Assembly: GCF_013035315.1 (NCBI RefSeq)
Contig: NZ_WQHP01000006.1
Location: forward strand, 124,001-188,000
From: Ruegeria arenilitoris
GTDB lineage: Bacteria > Pseudomonadota > Alphaproteobacteria > Rhodobacterales > Rhodobacteraceae
Length of the DNA: 64,000 nucleotides
Direction of reading: 5' to 3'
Part shown: positions 63,868-64,000 of the stretch, in pieces
Layout: every line of letters begins with the position of its first letter
How positions within the stretch are numbered: the first letter of the stretch is position 1
Program-made: the position numbers and the translations under genes
Notes under the pieces: generated by a model
Told to the model about the DNA's origin: nothing
The model's database searches: none
What the model saw: only the letters and a program-made list of their open reading frames with translations

Positions 63868-64000
63868 TTAGCCGGGAAACCCCGGCGCAGGTCTGATCAC
63901 GCCGCATTCAATTCCGCGACGGGAATACTGAACCGCGTTCATGAATTTGCGGGTGGCCGGGTGCTCGGCCTCCAGCACTCCCAAGCTGACCAGAATGGCA
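63868..64000 (-). CDS. 3' end of an unidentified gene running in from the right
   Basis: Reading leftward from the window edge, a frame of about 44 codons is open and ends at TAA (63868-63870). The visible end is EHPATRKFMNAVQYSRRGIE..., closing with PAPGFPG. Codon use fits coding sequence and it converges with the YciI-like gene. I do not recognise the family. A hairpin GCCGGG-AAAC-CCCGGC (63871-63886) lies at its 3' end. Confidence 0.5.
   Translation of the reverse strand, partial: AILVSLGVLEAEHPATRKFMNAVQYSRRGIECGVIRPAPGFPG

Noticed and set aside
1..64000. CRISPR arrays, insertion sequences, prophage or integration sites
   Set aside because: No regularly spaced direct repeats, transposase, integrase or phage structural gene was seen.

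Overview
The window looks like chromosomal DNA of a marine alphaproteobacterium of the Rhodobacterales (Roseobacter group, Ruegeria-like). The evidence is moderately high G+C, a single-domain sugar ABC ATPase, TRAP transport, an alphaproteobacterial-type SerC with a structured leader, and large catabolic operons with LysR, GntR and XRE-cupin regulators. This assignment is inference from gene content. I found no rRNA, tRNA, CRISPR array, insertion sequence or phage gene.

Layout. 1-4153: end of a xylose operon (binding protein, permease, ATPase, XylA). 4547-14894: a LysR gene divergent from an aromatic-degradation operon with maleylacetate reductase, a five-gene HAAT-type ABC importer, a TfdB-like flavin hydroxylase, an intradiol (hydroxyquinol-type) dioxygenase and a beta-keto acid cleavage enzyme (BKACE). 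15031-24975: a second LysR gene divergent from a catabolic cluster I cannot assign (CmcJ-like oxygenase, luciferase-like monooxygenase, SDR, crotonase, MDR reductase, tandem-domain CoA-transferase, dimethylformamidase-like hydrolase). 25059-28691: an efflux pair, an AI-2E family protein and a small K+ channel. 28937-39655: an XRE-cupin regulator divergent from a compact glycine module (glyA, lpd, lipA, AGCS symporter, usp, gcvT, gcvH, gcvP). 39688-41442: a MauG/CcpA-like peroxidase and a Sel1-repeat protein. 41474-48976: a TRAP transporter with flavin reductase, aldo/keto reductase, SsuD-like monooxygenase, GntR regulator and Gfo/Idh/MocA oxidoreductase, resembling an oxidative sulfonate (sulfoquinovose-like) desulfonation locus. 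48996-51942: structured leader, serC and serA. 52060-54301: phosphoesterase and MatB-like ligase. 54381-61787: complete hut locus (hutC, hutF divergent from hutI, hutH, hutG, hutU). 61856-64000: serB, an ArsR/AHSA1 pair, a YciI-like protein and the 3' end of an unidentified gene.

How the parts work together. Most loci turn small organic molecules (xylose, aromatics, glycine, histidine, possibly sulfonated sugars) into central intermediates. Glycine/serine/C1 metabolism is strongly represented: SHMT, glycine cleavage, SerA, SerB and SerC lie within about 33 kb. The most promising candidates for undescribed biology are the BKACE-ended hydroxyquinol operon, the dimethylformamidase-like/CoA-transferase cluster and the TRAP-linked desulfonation cluster. 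Recurrent control structures are hairpins after both ABC binding-protein genes, large inverted repeats before the CoA-transferase and ArsR genes, and a leader before serC that can pair with its ribosome binding site.
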